In this document: positions 37,000 through 43,817 of the stretch, piece by piece | How positions within the stretch are numbered: the stretch's first letter is position 1 | Layout of the letters: each line of letters opens with the position of its first letter | Source: a virus | Strand: one strand, 5' to 3' | Length of the DNA: 43,817 bases | Virus record (IMG/VR): IMGVR_UViG_3300049440_000019 | Coordinates: 1 to 43,817 of that record | Notes under the pieces: generated by a model | What the model saw: only the letters and a program-made list of their open reading frames with translations | Told to the model about the DNA's origin: nothing | The model's database searches: none | Position numbers and translations under genes: made by a program

Positions 37000-37458
37000 A
37001 TGAATGACGCATGGGGCAACATCGATGAGAACGAGAACCTGAACAACGGCCCGAAGCCACTTCGAGATGCTTACGAGGCGCAGAAGAAGGCGAACGATGA
37101 GCTGATGAAGCGACTGGTAGCCCTTGAGGCCCAGGCCAGTCGCAATGTCGCAGCTGATCTCATCGAGTCCCAGGGAGTGGCCCGCTCCGCAGCCAAGTAC
37201 TACACGGGCGAGCCTGACCCTGAGAAGGTTACCGCATGGGTCAATGACCTTCGCAGCGCTTTTGGCGCTGCCCCGGAGCAGGATGCACAGCATGTTGAGC
37301 CTGTACTGAATTCTGACGATCAGGCCAAGTACCAGAAGATTCTCAACGCTGGTGCCAACTCTGCTCCGATCGGCAACATGGAGGCTGCTATGGCAGCTAT
37401 CAATGATGCCTCTTCTACCGCTGAACGAATCGCAGCGTTCAACCGCTTGAGCGGGTGA
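37000..37458 (+). CDS. Probable capsid scaffolding protein
   Basis: 152 aa directly upstream of the capsid gene, with AGGGAGAAG before the ATG. It is acidic at the N-terminus, has a long helix (PLRDAYEAQKKANDELMKRL) with coiled-coil spacing, then NAGANSAPIGNMEA and a C-terminal helix. Position, size, acidity and helix content match scaffolds that shape the procapsid and then leave. There is no protease domain. Confidence 0.75.
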   Translation: MNDAWGNIDENENLNNGPKPLRDAYEAQKKANDELMKRLVALEAQASRNVAADLIESQGVARSAAKYYTGEPDPEKVTAWVNDLRSAFGAAPEQDAQHVEPVLNSDDQAKYQKILNAGANSAPIGNMEAAMAAINDASSTAERIAAFNRLSG

Positions 37459-37516
37459 CGATGCCCTCCCTTAGGATGTGAGTTAGATAGCTAACGCTTT
37501 TACTGGCACTCTGGCC

Positions 37517-38482
37517 ATGGCCAACCTGGTCCAGACTGCCTATGACCGTGAGCTTGAGTTCGCACTGCGCGCTCAGCCGATGTTCCGTCGGGTCGCCGAC
37601 AAGCGACCCGCCCAGCAGGCTATGCCTGGTTCGTCTGTCGTGTTCGAGATCTACCAGGATCTCGCTCAGCAGATCACCCCGCTCAATGAGCTGGTTGACC
37701 CTGATGCCGTTTCGGCGGGTAACCCGACTACTGTTTCGGTTACCCTGAACGAGTATGGCAACTCGATCCTGGTCAGCAACAAGCTCGATCTGTTCTCCTT
37801 CACCGACATCACTGCCGGTCTGGTCAACCAGGTTGCGTGGAACCTGATCGACTCTGTTGACCTGATCGTTCAGAATGTTCTGGCTGCTGGCACCCAGACT
37901 GTCCGACGGAACCCGGGCACTGGTGCTATTACCTATGGTTTCGGCACCACGCCGACTCAGCCTACCGCGCTGAACACCATCGACAACTCCACGAACTCCC
38001 TGTTCTCCAGCACTGTCGCACGGTTCTCTGTGGCGAAGCTTCGGGCTAACAAGGTTCACCCGACCACCAACACCTACTACACGGCTTACATCCACCCTGA
38101 GATCAGTCACGACCTTCGGGCCGAGACTGGTTCTGCCGCCTGGCGTGACCCGCACAACTACAGTGCGGCTGACAACATCTGGATGGGCAACATCGGCGAG
38201 TATGAGGGTGCGGTCTACCTTGAGACTCCTCGCGCTCAGAATGTCCAGTCCGGTGCTGGTGCCGGTGCCACCCAGACCCGCGTGTACAACACCTACTTCG
38301 CTGGCCAGCAGGCTCTTGCCGAGGCTTGCGCGGAGGAGTTCCACACCATCCGTGGTCCGGTGGTTGACAAGCTGACCCGCTTCCAGCCTCTCGGTTGGTA
38401 CGGTGTGGCTGGCTGGTCCCTGTACCGTCCCGAGGCTCTGATCGTTGCTCAGACCTCCTCCACGGTTCGCCCGAACGCGTAA
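37517..38482 (+). CDS. Major capsid protein
   Basis: 321 aa. It follows the scaffold and is itself followed by a strong terminator, as expected for the most abundant product. The sequence has the HK97-fold (N4-gp56-like) style: N-terminal helix (TAYDRELEFALRAQPMFRRV), E-loop (SVVFEIYQDLAQQITPLNEL), long spine helix (GLVNQVAWNLIDSVDLIVQN) and a P-domain with YTAYIHPEISHDLRAETG. No strong ribosome site is seen upstream of the ATG, which is odd for an abundant product. Confidence 0.85.
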   Translation: MANLVQTAYDRELEFALRAQPMFRRVADKRPAQQAMPGSSVVFEIYQDLAQQITPLNELVDPDAVSAGNPTTVSVTLNEYGNSILVSNKLDLFSFTDITAGLVNQVAWNLIDSVDLIVQNVLAAGTQTVRRNPGTGAITYGFGTTPTQPTALNTIDNSTNSLFSSTVARFSVAKLRANKVHPTTNTYYTAYIHPEISHDLRAETGSAAWRDPHNYSAADNIWMGNIGEYEGAVYLETPRAQNVQSGAGAGATQTRVYNTYFAGQQALAEACAEEFHTIRGPVVDKLTRFQPLGWYGVAGWSLYRPEALIVAQTSSTVRPNA

Positions 38483-38493
38483 CACCTTTGATT

Positions 38494-38519
38494 GGGAGGC
38501 CCTTCGGGGCCTCCCTTTC
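38494..38519 (+). terminator. Terminator after the capsid gene
   Basis: Nine-bp perfect stem GGGAGGCCC/GGGCCTCCC with TTCG loop followed by TTTCTTC. Partial termination here would set capsid above the downstream head and tail genes. Confidence 0.85.
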
Positions 38520-38542
38520 TTCATGCTCAGAGAGGCTGGAAC

Positions 38543-38725
38543 ATGGCTGCACCACTTCAGGTCGGCTCGACTGCTGTCATCTACTACGCCAAGGGTGACA
38601 ATACCCAGGGTGAACTTGAGGGAACTGTTGTCACCCTCGCCACTCAGTATCTTGAGATCTCGACTGGTAGCGGTCTCGATATCTGCATCGGCTGGGCTCG
38701 GGTCAATGAGGTTCTGGTGAGCTGA
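38543..38725 (+). CDS. 60-aa small head protein
   Basis: The start is ATG 38543, with GAGAGGCTGGA upstream. It is strand-rich (VGSTAVIYYAKGDNTQGELE, ISTGSGLDICIGWARVNEV), compatible with a small beta-barrel decoration protein next to capsid. It was not recognised. Confidence 0.65.
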   Translation: MAAPLQVGSTAVIYYAKGDNTQGELEGTVVTLATQYLEISTGSGLDICIGWARVNEVLVS

Positions 38726-39051
38726 TGGCCCTATGGCATTTCGCTACGCCGGATGTTCCGAGGGAAACACCCTTCGCCTGGAATCCCCTCATGGAACGGT
38801 ACGGCATGCCTCGTGGCGTGACCGTCTACCAGACTGCTCCAGGTCCGAACTACACCACCAAACGGTACGGTTCCTATACTGATGAGCTTGGGAGTGCCAA
38901 CCTGCCAGCACAGCCAAGCAATCCAGAGGTTCAGGTTACCGGCCTGAACACTTTCCGTGGTGGCTATGACTGGATCGTGGATGATGCCACGAAGGCAGAC
39001 CTTATCAACTCTGGCATTGGGATCACCAATGCGAACTTTACGCCTGCATAG
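38725..39051 (+). CDS. 108-aa hypothetical head/neck protein
   Basis: ATG 38725 overlaps the upstream stop. It contains many Pro, Tyr and Trp (WHFATPDVPRETPFAWNP, GVTVYQTAPGPNY) and ends with TKADLINSGIGITNANF. It may be a head-completion component by position. It was not recognised. Confidence 0.65.
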   Translation: MALWHFATPDVPRETPFAWNPLMERYGMPRGVTVYQTAPGPNYTTKRYGSYTDELGSANLPAQPSNPEVQVTGLNTFRGGYDWIVDDATKADLINSGIGITNANFTPA

Positions 39052-39059
39052 GAGATCTC

Positions 39060-39236
39060 ATGGCTAAGCCGAACAAGAAGGCGCCACTTGGTGAGGGTGG
39101 ACGCTTTGCCGCAGTGGCCAAGGCTGCTGGCGGGGGAGAGAAGGGTGCGGCTATTGCTGCCGCTGCCGGTCGCAAGAAGTATGGCAATGCGAAGATGGCC
39201 AAGATGGCTGCCGCTGGTAAGAAGAAGGCCAAGTGA
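39060..39236 (+). CDS. 58-aa basic Ala/Lys-rich protein
   Basis: The start is ATG 39060, with GGAGAT upstream. It begins MAKPNKKAPLGEGGRFAAVA and ends in Lys/Ala runs (GRKKYGNAKMAKM). A small basic GGRF-type protein recurs near actinophage head genes; histone-like DNA packing or capsid binding is possible. Function unknown. Confidence 0.7.
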   Translation: MAKPNKKAPLGEGGRFAAVAKAAGGGEKGAAIAAAAGRKKYGNAKMAKMAAAGKKKAK

Positions 39237-39517
39237 TGTCTGACTTCCGATACAAGCAGAGCTATGAGCAGCAGTACTACCCCAGCAAGAATCCCAAGCC
39301 AGCTGAGCCCATGTCTGGCTATCCCTGCAAGGACTACTGCTGCGTCGGTGCCTCTCCTGGTGGCACCGACAACCGTCACATGTGGGATGAGAAGGCTGGT
39401 CTGGATCAGATCGTCAAGGCTGAAGCCGATCAGGCTACCCATGGCTACATGAACAGCAACCACGATAGCCAGAAGCAGGGTGTCTACGCAACGAACTCGG
39501 TGGGAGACTATGACTAA
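39236..39517 (+). CDS. 93-aa hypothetical protein
   Basis: ATG 39236 shares its first base with the preceding TGA. It has N-terminal aromatic residues (DFRYKQSYEQQYYPSK), two cysteines near PCKDYCCVGASPGGTD, then many His/Asp. Metal binding is possible. It was not recognised. Confidence 0.6.
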   Translation: MSDFRYKQSYEQQYYPSKNPKPAEPMSGYPCKDYCCVGASPGGTDNRHMWDEKAGLDQIVKAEADQATHGYMNSNHDSQKQGVYATNSVGDYD

Positions 39518-39755
39518 GTGCCGCACTGGGTGTGTCACCCGGAATCACAGGTCTTACGCTGAGTGCGCCCGTGGACTTCAGATCAACACTGGACTTGACC
39601 TTACCTTCGGCCAGAAGAAGTGGGATGCAGAACTGAGCGCTTACCGCTCAGCTCGCGCTCAGGGTATCCAACCAGACGGTACCACCATGGACAAGGTGGA
39701 GGCTGCATTCAGGAAGAGCGACGCTTCAGGCGTCGCTTATGGGAGTGATCAGTAG
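39510..39755 (+). CDS. 81-aa conserved phage protein with Cys-rich start
   Basis: The start is ATG 39510, overlapping the upstream stop. The pattern CRTGCVTRNHRSYAECARGL, then KKWDAELSAYRSARAQGIQP, recurs in actinophage head regions (recognised from memory): C-x3-C with a nearby H and C as a zinc site, then a helix. The role is unknown but is probably head-tail related. Confidence 0.75.
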   Translation: MTKCRTGCVTRNHRSYAECARGLQINTGLDLTFGQKKWDAELSAYRSARAQGIQPDGTTMDKVEAAFRKSDASGVAYGSDQ

Positions 39756-40150
39756 TGGCTCAAGTCAATGTTGCACTCAATGATGGCACCAATACTGCTG
39801 CCATTGCCAATGACAGCCTGAAGATTACCAACGGCCAGACCACTATGACCCAGACGCTCAACCTGAGTGGCGCGGTCTCCGCATCCAACCCTGGCACTAC
39901 TGTTGATGCTGGTTCCTCGAAGGCCAACTGGACTGGATTCACCACGGTCACTGGAACGGTTACCGGAACTCTTGTCCTTGAACTGTCCCTTGACGGGGTC
40001 ACCTTCATTTCCAGTACCGTCACCACTTCCGTTGGTGCCCCTGGAAACTTTCCCCTGTACAACATCGGCCGTCCGGCGCGCTATGCACGTGTGAGTCTCA
40101 ACTCCGGTGCTGGCACTGGAACTGTCGTATCGAATATGATGGCGGCATAA
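39755..40150 (+). CDS. Beta-rich virion protein, copy A of a duplicated pair
   Basis: 131 aa from GTG 39755. Strand-rich, with TVDAGSSKANWTGFTT, LVLELSLDGVTFISSTV and GRPARYARVSLNSGAG. The next gene shares all these segments, so they are tandem paralogues. The fold resembles carbohydrate-binding-like beta-sandwich modules of phage tails and fibres. It was not recognised by name. Confidence 0.7.
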   Translation: MAQVNVALNDGTNTAAIANDSLKITNGQTTMTQTLNLSGAVSASNPGTTVDAGSSKANWTGFTTVTGTVTGTLVLELSLDGVTFISSTVTTSVGAPGNFPLYNIGRPARYARVSLNSGAGTGTVVSNMMAA

Positions 40151-40635
40151 TGGCTGAACAGCGCGTAATCGTAGAGGGGACATACGGAAACATTCCTCTC
40201 CCCGTTTCCGTTACAAGCTCCCCGAGTACTCCAAGTTTTGTGCAGATCACTGATGGCACCAATAGCGTTGGTGTTGCGCCTGCCTCAGGTGGCAATCCAT
40301 CAGCCCTGGTTACCACTGATGGATTCATCAACCCGGCCACAACTCTCAATGCTGTAACTGCCAACACCACTGGTACATCCATTGATGCCGGTTCGGCTCA
40401 GTCCAACTGGTTGGGCATTGCCGTTGCCACTGGCTCCCCGACTGCCGGTACCCTCACTCTTGAGTTGAGTGTTGATGGCACCACCTTCGTCAGCAGTACT
40501 GTGACCGCAAGTGTTACTGCTGCTGGTAACTTCCTTCTCGCAAGCACTGGTCGTGCTGCTCGCTATGCACGTGTCAGTCTTACTGGACTTGCCGGTTCGA
40601 TCACCCTTACCGTCAAGATGATGGGTGCTGACTAG
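40150..40635 (+). CDS. Beta-rich virion protein, copy B with N-terminal extension
   Basis: 161 aa. The C-terminal 95 residues match copy A (SIDAGSAQSNWLGIAV, LTLELSVDGTTFVSSTV, GRAARYARVSLTGLAG). An additional N-terminal segment (VEGTYGNIPLPVSVTSSPS) is new. A structural or receptor-contact role is likely. Confidence 0.7.
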   Translation: MAEQRVIVEGTYGNIPLPVSVTSSPSTPSFVQITDGTNSVGVAPASGGNPSALVTTDGFINPATTLNAVTANTTGTSIDAGSAQSNWLGIAVATGSPTAGTLTLELSVDGTTFVSSTVTASVTAAGNFLLASTGRAARYARVSLTGLAGSITLTVKMMGAD

Positions 40636-41186
40636 TGAGTCAAGTCAATGTGAACATTGACAACCAGCCCATTGGGATGATTCCCCAGAAGGATCCGTCC
40701 TACAGGGGAGTCTATGACTTCGGCATTACTGATGTCATCGGCATTGTTGCTGCCAACAACTATATGACGATTGTCAATCCGGTCGGCTCCGGCCGACTGG
40801 TTGTCCCGACTGGCATCTTCATCAGTTGCTACATCGCAAGTGGAGCTTCTTCTACCAGGAACTCTCTTCAGGGTCTCACTGCCACCGCCGTAAGCGGTGG
40901 CACTCTGGCATCATCTTCTGCTATCACCAAGTTCGACAGCACATATCCGAATGCAGTTGCCGAGGTGAGGAGTGGCAGTGTCACCGCTACTCCTGGGTCC
41001 AATGTCTTCAACTCCCCTCCCCCGATTGGGCCTACTGCCGCAACTTACGTGCACTCGGTCGGCTATGGTGCTTCGACTGGTGCTGGCGGATTCTTCTTAC
41101 GACCAGGCGAGGGCCTGGTCTTTCGTACTGCTACCGGGAATATCAACCAAACCTGGAACATGAGTATCACCTGGGGTGAGATCTAG
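40635..41186 (+). CDS. 183-aa beta-rich virion protein
   Basis: GTG 40635 overlaps the upstream stop. The first residues (SQVNVNIDNQPIGMIPQ) recall the start of copy A (AQVNVALNDG). Strand-rich, with RPGEGLVFRTATGNINQTW at the end. A 9-bp hairpin (40880-40902) lies inside. Probable tail or fibre-associated protein. Confidence 0.65.
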   Translation: MSQVNVNIDNQPIGMIPQKDPSYRGVYDFGITDVIGIVAANNYMTIVNPVGSGRLVVPTGIFISCYIASGASSTRNSLQGLTATAVSGGTLASSSAITKFDSTYPNAVAEVRSGSVTATPGSNVFNSPPPIGPTAATYVHSVGYGASTGAGGFFLRPGEGLVFRTATGNINQTWNMSITWGEI

Positions 41187-41560
41187 TGCTATACAATCCG
41201 ATCAACGTCAACAATGGTGACTTCATCCACGGTGATGCCACTGCCACTGGCAGTGTCGTTACCATTCCAGCAAACAAGTGGTTCTCTGTGAGCATTCAGC
41301 TTTCGGCGAGCGTCACGATTGCTGGTGCTGCTACTCCACGAGTCATCTTCAATACTACTGGGTCCAGTGGATTCTTCCCACCCAATGCAAATGCCGTGGT
41401 TGCGCGTCTGAGTATGTCTGGTCTGGCTCTTGTCAGCGTTCAGTCTGATGGAACCATGGAGTTTGCCGGATACTCTGGCAACAGCAGCATCTCTCTGGAC
41501 TTCAACTCTGGTGGTGCAAGTACCGCTTCCTGCATCATCAACGGATATACGATGGGCTAA
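41186..41560 (+). CDS. 124-aa beta-rich virion protein
   Basis: GTG 41186. Strand-rich small protein with SVVTIPANKWFSVSIQLSAS, Gly/Ser turns and GYSGNSSISLDFNSGG. It resembles the three preceding genes in composition. Structural role by position. It was not recognised. Confidence 0.65.
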   Translation: MLYNPINVNNGDFIHGDATATGSVVTIPANKWFSVSIQLSASVTIAGAATPRVIFNTTGSSGFFPPNANAVVARLSMSGLALVSVQSDGTMEFAGYSGNSSISLDFNSGGASTASCIINGYTMG

Positions 41561-41563
41561 CCG

Positions 41564-42481
41564 ATGGCTGTCACGCTAGGCGACCTGAAGGGTCGCATCT
41601 CACAGTTGCTTCAGGGCTATACTCGCAACCAAGAGCAGATCGCCTGGCTGTCAGCTCCGATGCTAGCAACTGACACAAGCTTCACTGTTGACTTGAGTGT
41701 GGCTGATCAGGTTTCTCGTGGACTGGTTGAGATTGGCAATGAACTCATCCTTGTCAACACCTACAACCGGACCACTGGTCTGGTCAACATTGCCGCTGGT
41801 CTCAATGGCCGTGGTTCCGAGAACACCACGGCCGCTACTCATGCCATCAATGACATCATCACGATGGATCCTGACTTCCCTAATCAGCGGATCACAGAAG
41901 CCATCAACGATACGATCCAGGCAACCTATCCGGATCTTTATGTGATGGCCTCATACGAGTTCCCTAAGGTTGCAGCTCGCTACGAGTATCCGATGCCAAC
42001 CGATTCGGAGGATGTCTTCCGAGTTACGGTTGACACGATCGGTCCTTCTCGTGTCTGGTTCCCTTCTCAAGCTTGGCGATACAATCCTCAGGCATCGACT
42101 CAGCCGATCGATGGATCGGCTACTGGCAAGTCCCTCCAGATCATGGACTTCATTGTTCCAGGTCGAACCGTTCGAGTCATGTATTCGAAGAAGCCTGGCC
42201 AGCTTGTCAGTGATACCGATGACTATGAGACCACTGTCGGATATCCAGAGCGAACCATTGACATGATCCAGTATGGAGCCGTAGCACGGCTCCTGTCGGG
42301 GGTAGAGTCAGCACGCCTCCAGCAGAAGAGTGTCGAGTCCACCGAGCGTGCTCCGCTTGTTCCTACTGGTGCTGCGTCCAACGCCTCCCAGTATTTCTGG
42401 AAGATGTACCAGCAGCGCATGCAAGAGGAAGTTGACCGACTTCACCAGCTCTTCCCCACCTATCAGACGTTTTTGGCGTAA
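41564..42481 (+). CDS. Head-tail adaptor-like protein
   Basis: 305 aa. The N-terminus (LGDLKGRISQLLQGYTRNQE) and TEAINDTIQATYPDLYVM are typical of connector/adaptor proteins that bind below the portal. A beta-segment (GLVEIGNELILVNTYN, GRGSENTTAATHAINDII) resembles part of the adjacent fibre gene. C-terminal helices include FWKMYQQRMQEEVDRLHQL. Adaptor is a reasoned guess; a tail-tube-like ring is also possible. Confidence 0.6.
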   Translation: MAVTLGDLKGRISQLLQGYTRNQEQIAWLSAPMLATDTSFTVDLSVADQVSRGLVEIGNELILVNTYNRTTGLVNIAAGLNGRGSENTTAATHAINDIITMDPDFPNQRITEAINDTIQATYPDLYVMASYEFPKVAARYEYPMPTDSEDVFRVTVDTIGPSRVWFPSQAWRYNPQASTQPIDGSATGKSLQIMDFIVPGRTVRVMYSKKPGQLVSDTDDYETTVGYPERTIDMIQYGAVARLLSGVESARLQQKSVESTERAPLVPTGAASNASQYFWKMYQQRMQEEVDRLHQLFPTYQTFLA

Positions 42482-42489
42482 GGATACCA

Positions 42490-43401
42490 ATGGCTCAGAG
42501 CCGCTTCTACAGTGCGACCGCCCAGCCAACGGTACTCACTGCCAACATCACCCCATCACAGACGACCATCTCGGTTCAGCAGACTGTCGGGTTCCCCGTC
42601 AATACGCCGTACATTCTGGCCCTTGGATACAACAGCCCGAGCGAAGAGATCGTGCTGGTCACCAATCAGGCTGGCACGACTCTCACCGTTACCCGCGCGT
42701 ATGACGGAACTGCTGCCACCAACCACAGTTCCGGTGATCCCGTCCGTCATACATGGACTGCCATGGATGGCAATGACAGTCGAGCCCATGAGGGCTCGAC
42801 CTCTGGGGTTCATGGGGTTGTCGGCAATGTGGTGGGAACCACTGACACCCAGACCCTTACGAACAAGACTCTCACCTCCCCGACCGTCTCTGGTGCCACC
42901 ATCAGTGGCACCTTCAGCGGCAATGTGAACTGGGCAAGCAATCAGGCATTTCTCAGTGGAGCCTCTTTCGGGGGCTCTGGCCAGGCATTCCTGAACTCCT
43001 CTGGCATCATGACTGCCTATCCGTCCACTGCCATCACTCCGTTGTGGGTTTCAAGTGGGACCTCTCCATCAGTCGGCAATGGCACTCTTACCGGTGAGTA
43101 CTACCAGTTGGGCAAGATGGTGTGGATCAACATCGTCCTTACCCTTGGGTCCACTAGTACCATTGGAACTGGCAACTACACCTTCTCCGTCCCATCTGCT
43201 CCTGCCGCCGTGAGTCGTGGTGCTGGTAGCGCACGACTCTTCAAGGTATCAGGTGCCAATGTGGTCTTGTCTCCATGGTTCTCAGCTGGCAATACTATCA
43301 CTCCGGATACTACTGCCGGAGCTAGCTTTGCCTCAACCAACTGGGGCACTCAGTCCGCTGGTGACCAGTTGACTTTCTCGATTGTCTACAAGTCTGTCTA
43401 A
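42490..43401 (+). CDS. Tail fibre / receptor-binding protein
   Basis: 303 aa. Residues 117-130 (TTDTQTLTNKTLTSPT) are the signature repeat of many phage tail fibres. The N-terminal domain (AYDGTAATNHSSGDPV, EGSTSGVHGVVG) is also common in fibre proteins. The C-terminal 150 residues are strand-rich with LGKMVWINIVLTLGS. It likely trimerises and contacts the host surface. A 9-bp hairpin (42779-42800) lies inside the gene. Confidence 0.8.
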   Translation: MAQSRFYSATAQPTVLTANITPSQTTISVQQTVGFPVNTPYILALGYNSPSEEIVLVTNQAGTTLTVTRAYDGTAATNHSSGDPVRHTWTAMDGNDSRAHEGSTSGVHGVVGNVVGTTDTQTLTNKTLTSPTVSGATISGTFSGNVNWASNQAFLSGASFGGSGQAFLNSSGIMTAYPSTAITPLWVSSGTSPSVGNGTLTGEYYQLGKMVWINIVLTLGSTSTIGTGNYTFSVPSAPAAVSRGAGSARLFKVSGANVVLSPWFSAGNTITPDTTAGASFASTNWGTQSAGDQLTFSIVYKSV

Positions 43402-43410
43402 GGGGTTCTC

Positions 43411-43817
43411 ATGGGTTTCGGAACCCTTATCCAGCGAATCACATACAAGATCAGTGGCCGGAGCGCTGCAAGCTCCGGCCTCTATACTCCATCTACCTAC
43501 GTCTATGACTATGCAGTTGGTGGAACTCCGTTCATGTCGGCGACAGCTGATCAGCGTCCCGACACTGAGAAGCCTGTAGGCCAACGCAAGCAGCAGTTCG
43601 ACAACTTCAAGGATCCCGGTGAGTACAGCCTTGATCAGTGGTGGCTTCGCTCCCAGAACTCCTTCACCGGTGGAGCCGGTGTCCTCTACCAGGATCCCGA
43701 TACCGCTGGTGTCTCCTCTGGAACATCGGTCAATATCCGGTACAACCGGAGTGTTGGTGTCGATCCGTTCAGCAGTCCTGGATTCCTCAAGCTTCTTCCG
43801 GAGATGAACAAGTCTGC
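43411..43817 (+). CDS. Large tail protein, 5' part (continues at base 1)
   Basis: ATG 43411, preceded by AAGGGG. Open to the end of the window and in frame with the segment at 1-1874 after circular closure, giving about 717 aa. The first residues (MGFGTLIQRITYKISGRSA) are followed by strand-rich sequence (YDYAVGGTPFMSATADQ). A 9-bp hairpin (43456-43480) lies inside. See the 1-1874 entry for the rest. Confidence 0.85.
   Translation, partial: MGFGTLIQRITYKISGRSAASSGLYTPSTYVYDYAVGGTPFMSATADQRPDTEKPVGQRKQQFDNFKDPGEYSLDQWWLRSQNSFTGGAGVLYQDPDTAGVSSGTSVNIRYNRSVGVDPFSSPGFLKLLPEMNKS
43691..43817. repeat. Right copy of 127-bp terminal identity
   Basis: This is identical to bases 1-127. It should be counted once when the genome is circularised. 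Confidence 0.95.

Noticed and set aside
37439-38524. 361-codon minus-strand frame opposite the capsid
   Set aside because: Spans capsid and its terminator; Arg/Gly/Val-rich antisense product without a motif.
1-43817. Lysogeny module (integrase, repressor, attP)
   Set aside because: No integrase or repressor pattern was found; the orphan tRNA 3' halves alone are insufficient evidence.

Overview
This window is a complete tailed-bacteriophage genome opened at an arbitrary point. Bases 1-127 are identical to 43691-43817, so the contig closes into a circle (or a circularly permuted molecule) of 43,690 unique bp, and one tail gene runs across the junction. The host is probably an actinobacterium: there is a WhiB-type Fe-S protein (WhiB proteins are an actinobacterial family), a promoter that appears to give a leaderless mRNA, many GTG starts and GTGA/ATGA stop-start overlaps, and several small proteins of actinophage type. 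I see no integrase, excisionase, CI-like repressor, DNA polymerase or RNA polymerase, so the phage looks lytic and dependent on host polymerases.

Layout, following the circle from the non-coding regulatory region. (1) 20101-21363 is non-coding. It holds four 12-bp iterons, an alternating purine-pyrimidine tract, inverted-repeat operator-like sites, several GC-rich hairpins and a TTGACA-17-TACACT promoter pointing right. (2) 21364-36545, rightward: terminase large subunit, DUF1003 membrane protein, amidase endolysin, portal, several small proteins, then a 1,608-aa protein followed by four more proteins. Those five total about 2,900 aa with a single cysteine, the catalytic one of an NlpC/P60 peptidase. 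(3) 36517-36960: a consensus promoter, tRNA-Pro(UGG), an orphan tRNA 3' half, a second tRNA-like gene with an abnormal anticodon loop, and a terminator. (4) 37000-43817 joined to 1-2879, rightward: probable scaffold, major capsid, small head/neck proteins, two duplicated beta-rich proteins, adaptor-like protein, fibre, the 717-aa tail protein crossing the junction, and a lysis-related group (membrane/coiled-coil protein, peptidoglycan-binding-like protein, r1t-like holin), ending at a strong terminator near 2,900. No tape measure, tail tube or frameshifted tail chaperones were recognised, so a short-tailed (podovirus-like) particle is plausible but unproven.

Two leftward (minus-strand) blocks lie on the other side of the regulatory region. 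Block 20100-13257 encodes about 19 small, mostly unrecognised proteins, driven by promoters near 19.2-19.5 kb. Many of its genes are preceded by a hairpin with a CTCGA loop and an extended GGGAGGAGAG-type ribosome site. Block 11610-2929 is the DNA-metabolism operon: WhiB/zinc-repeat protein, Cas4-like exonuclease, possible ssDNA-binding proteins, RecA/DnaB-like helicase, PD-(D/E)XK nuclease, a primase split over two overlapping frames, and many very small Cys-rich proteins joined by 1-8 nt overlaps. Between the blocks an isolated rightward unit (11649-13211) encodes a metallophosphoesterase, a 40-aa protein and a sigma-region-4-like protein that could be a transcription regulator.

The least explained features are: many perfect GC-rich hairpins (8-11 bp stems) inside coding sequences on both strands; the iteron/Z-DNA/operator cluster at 20.33-20.55 kb; the repeated hairpin plus ribosome-site units; the chain of tiny zinc-knuckle genes; and the orphan or odd tRNA elements.
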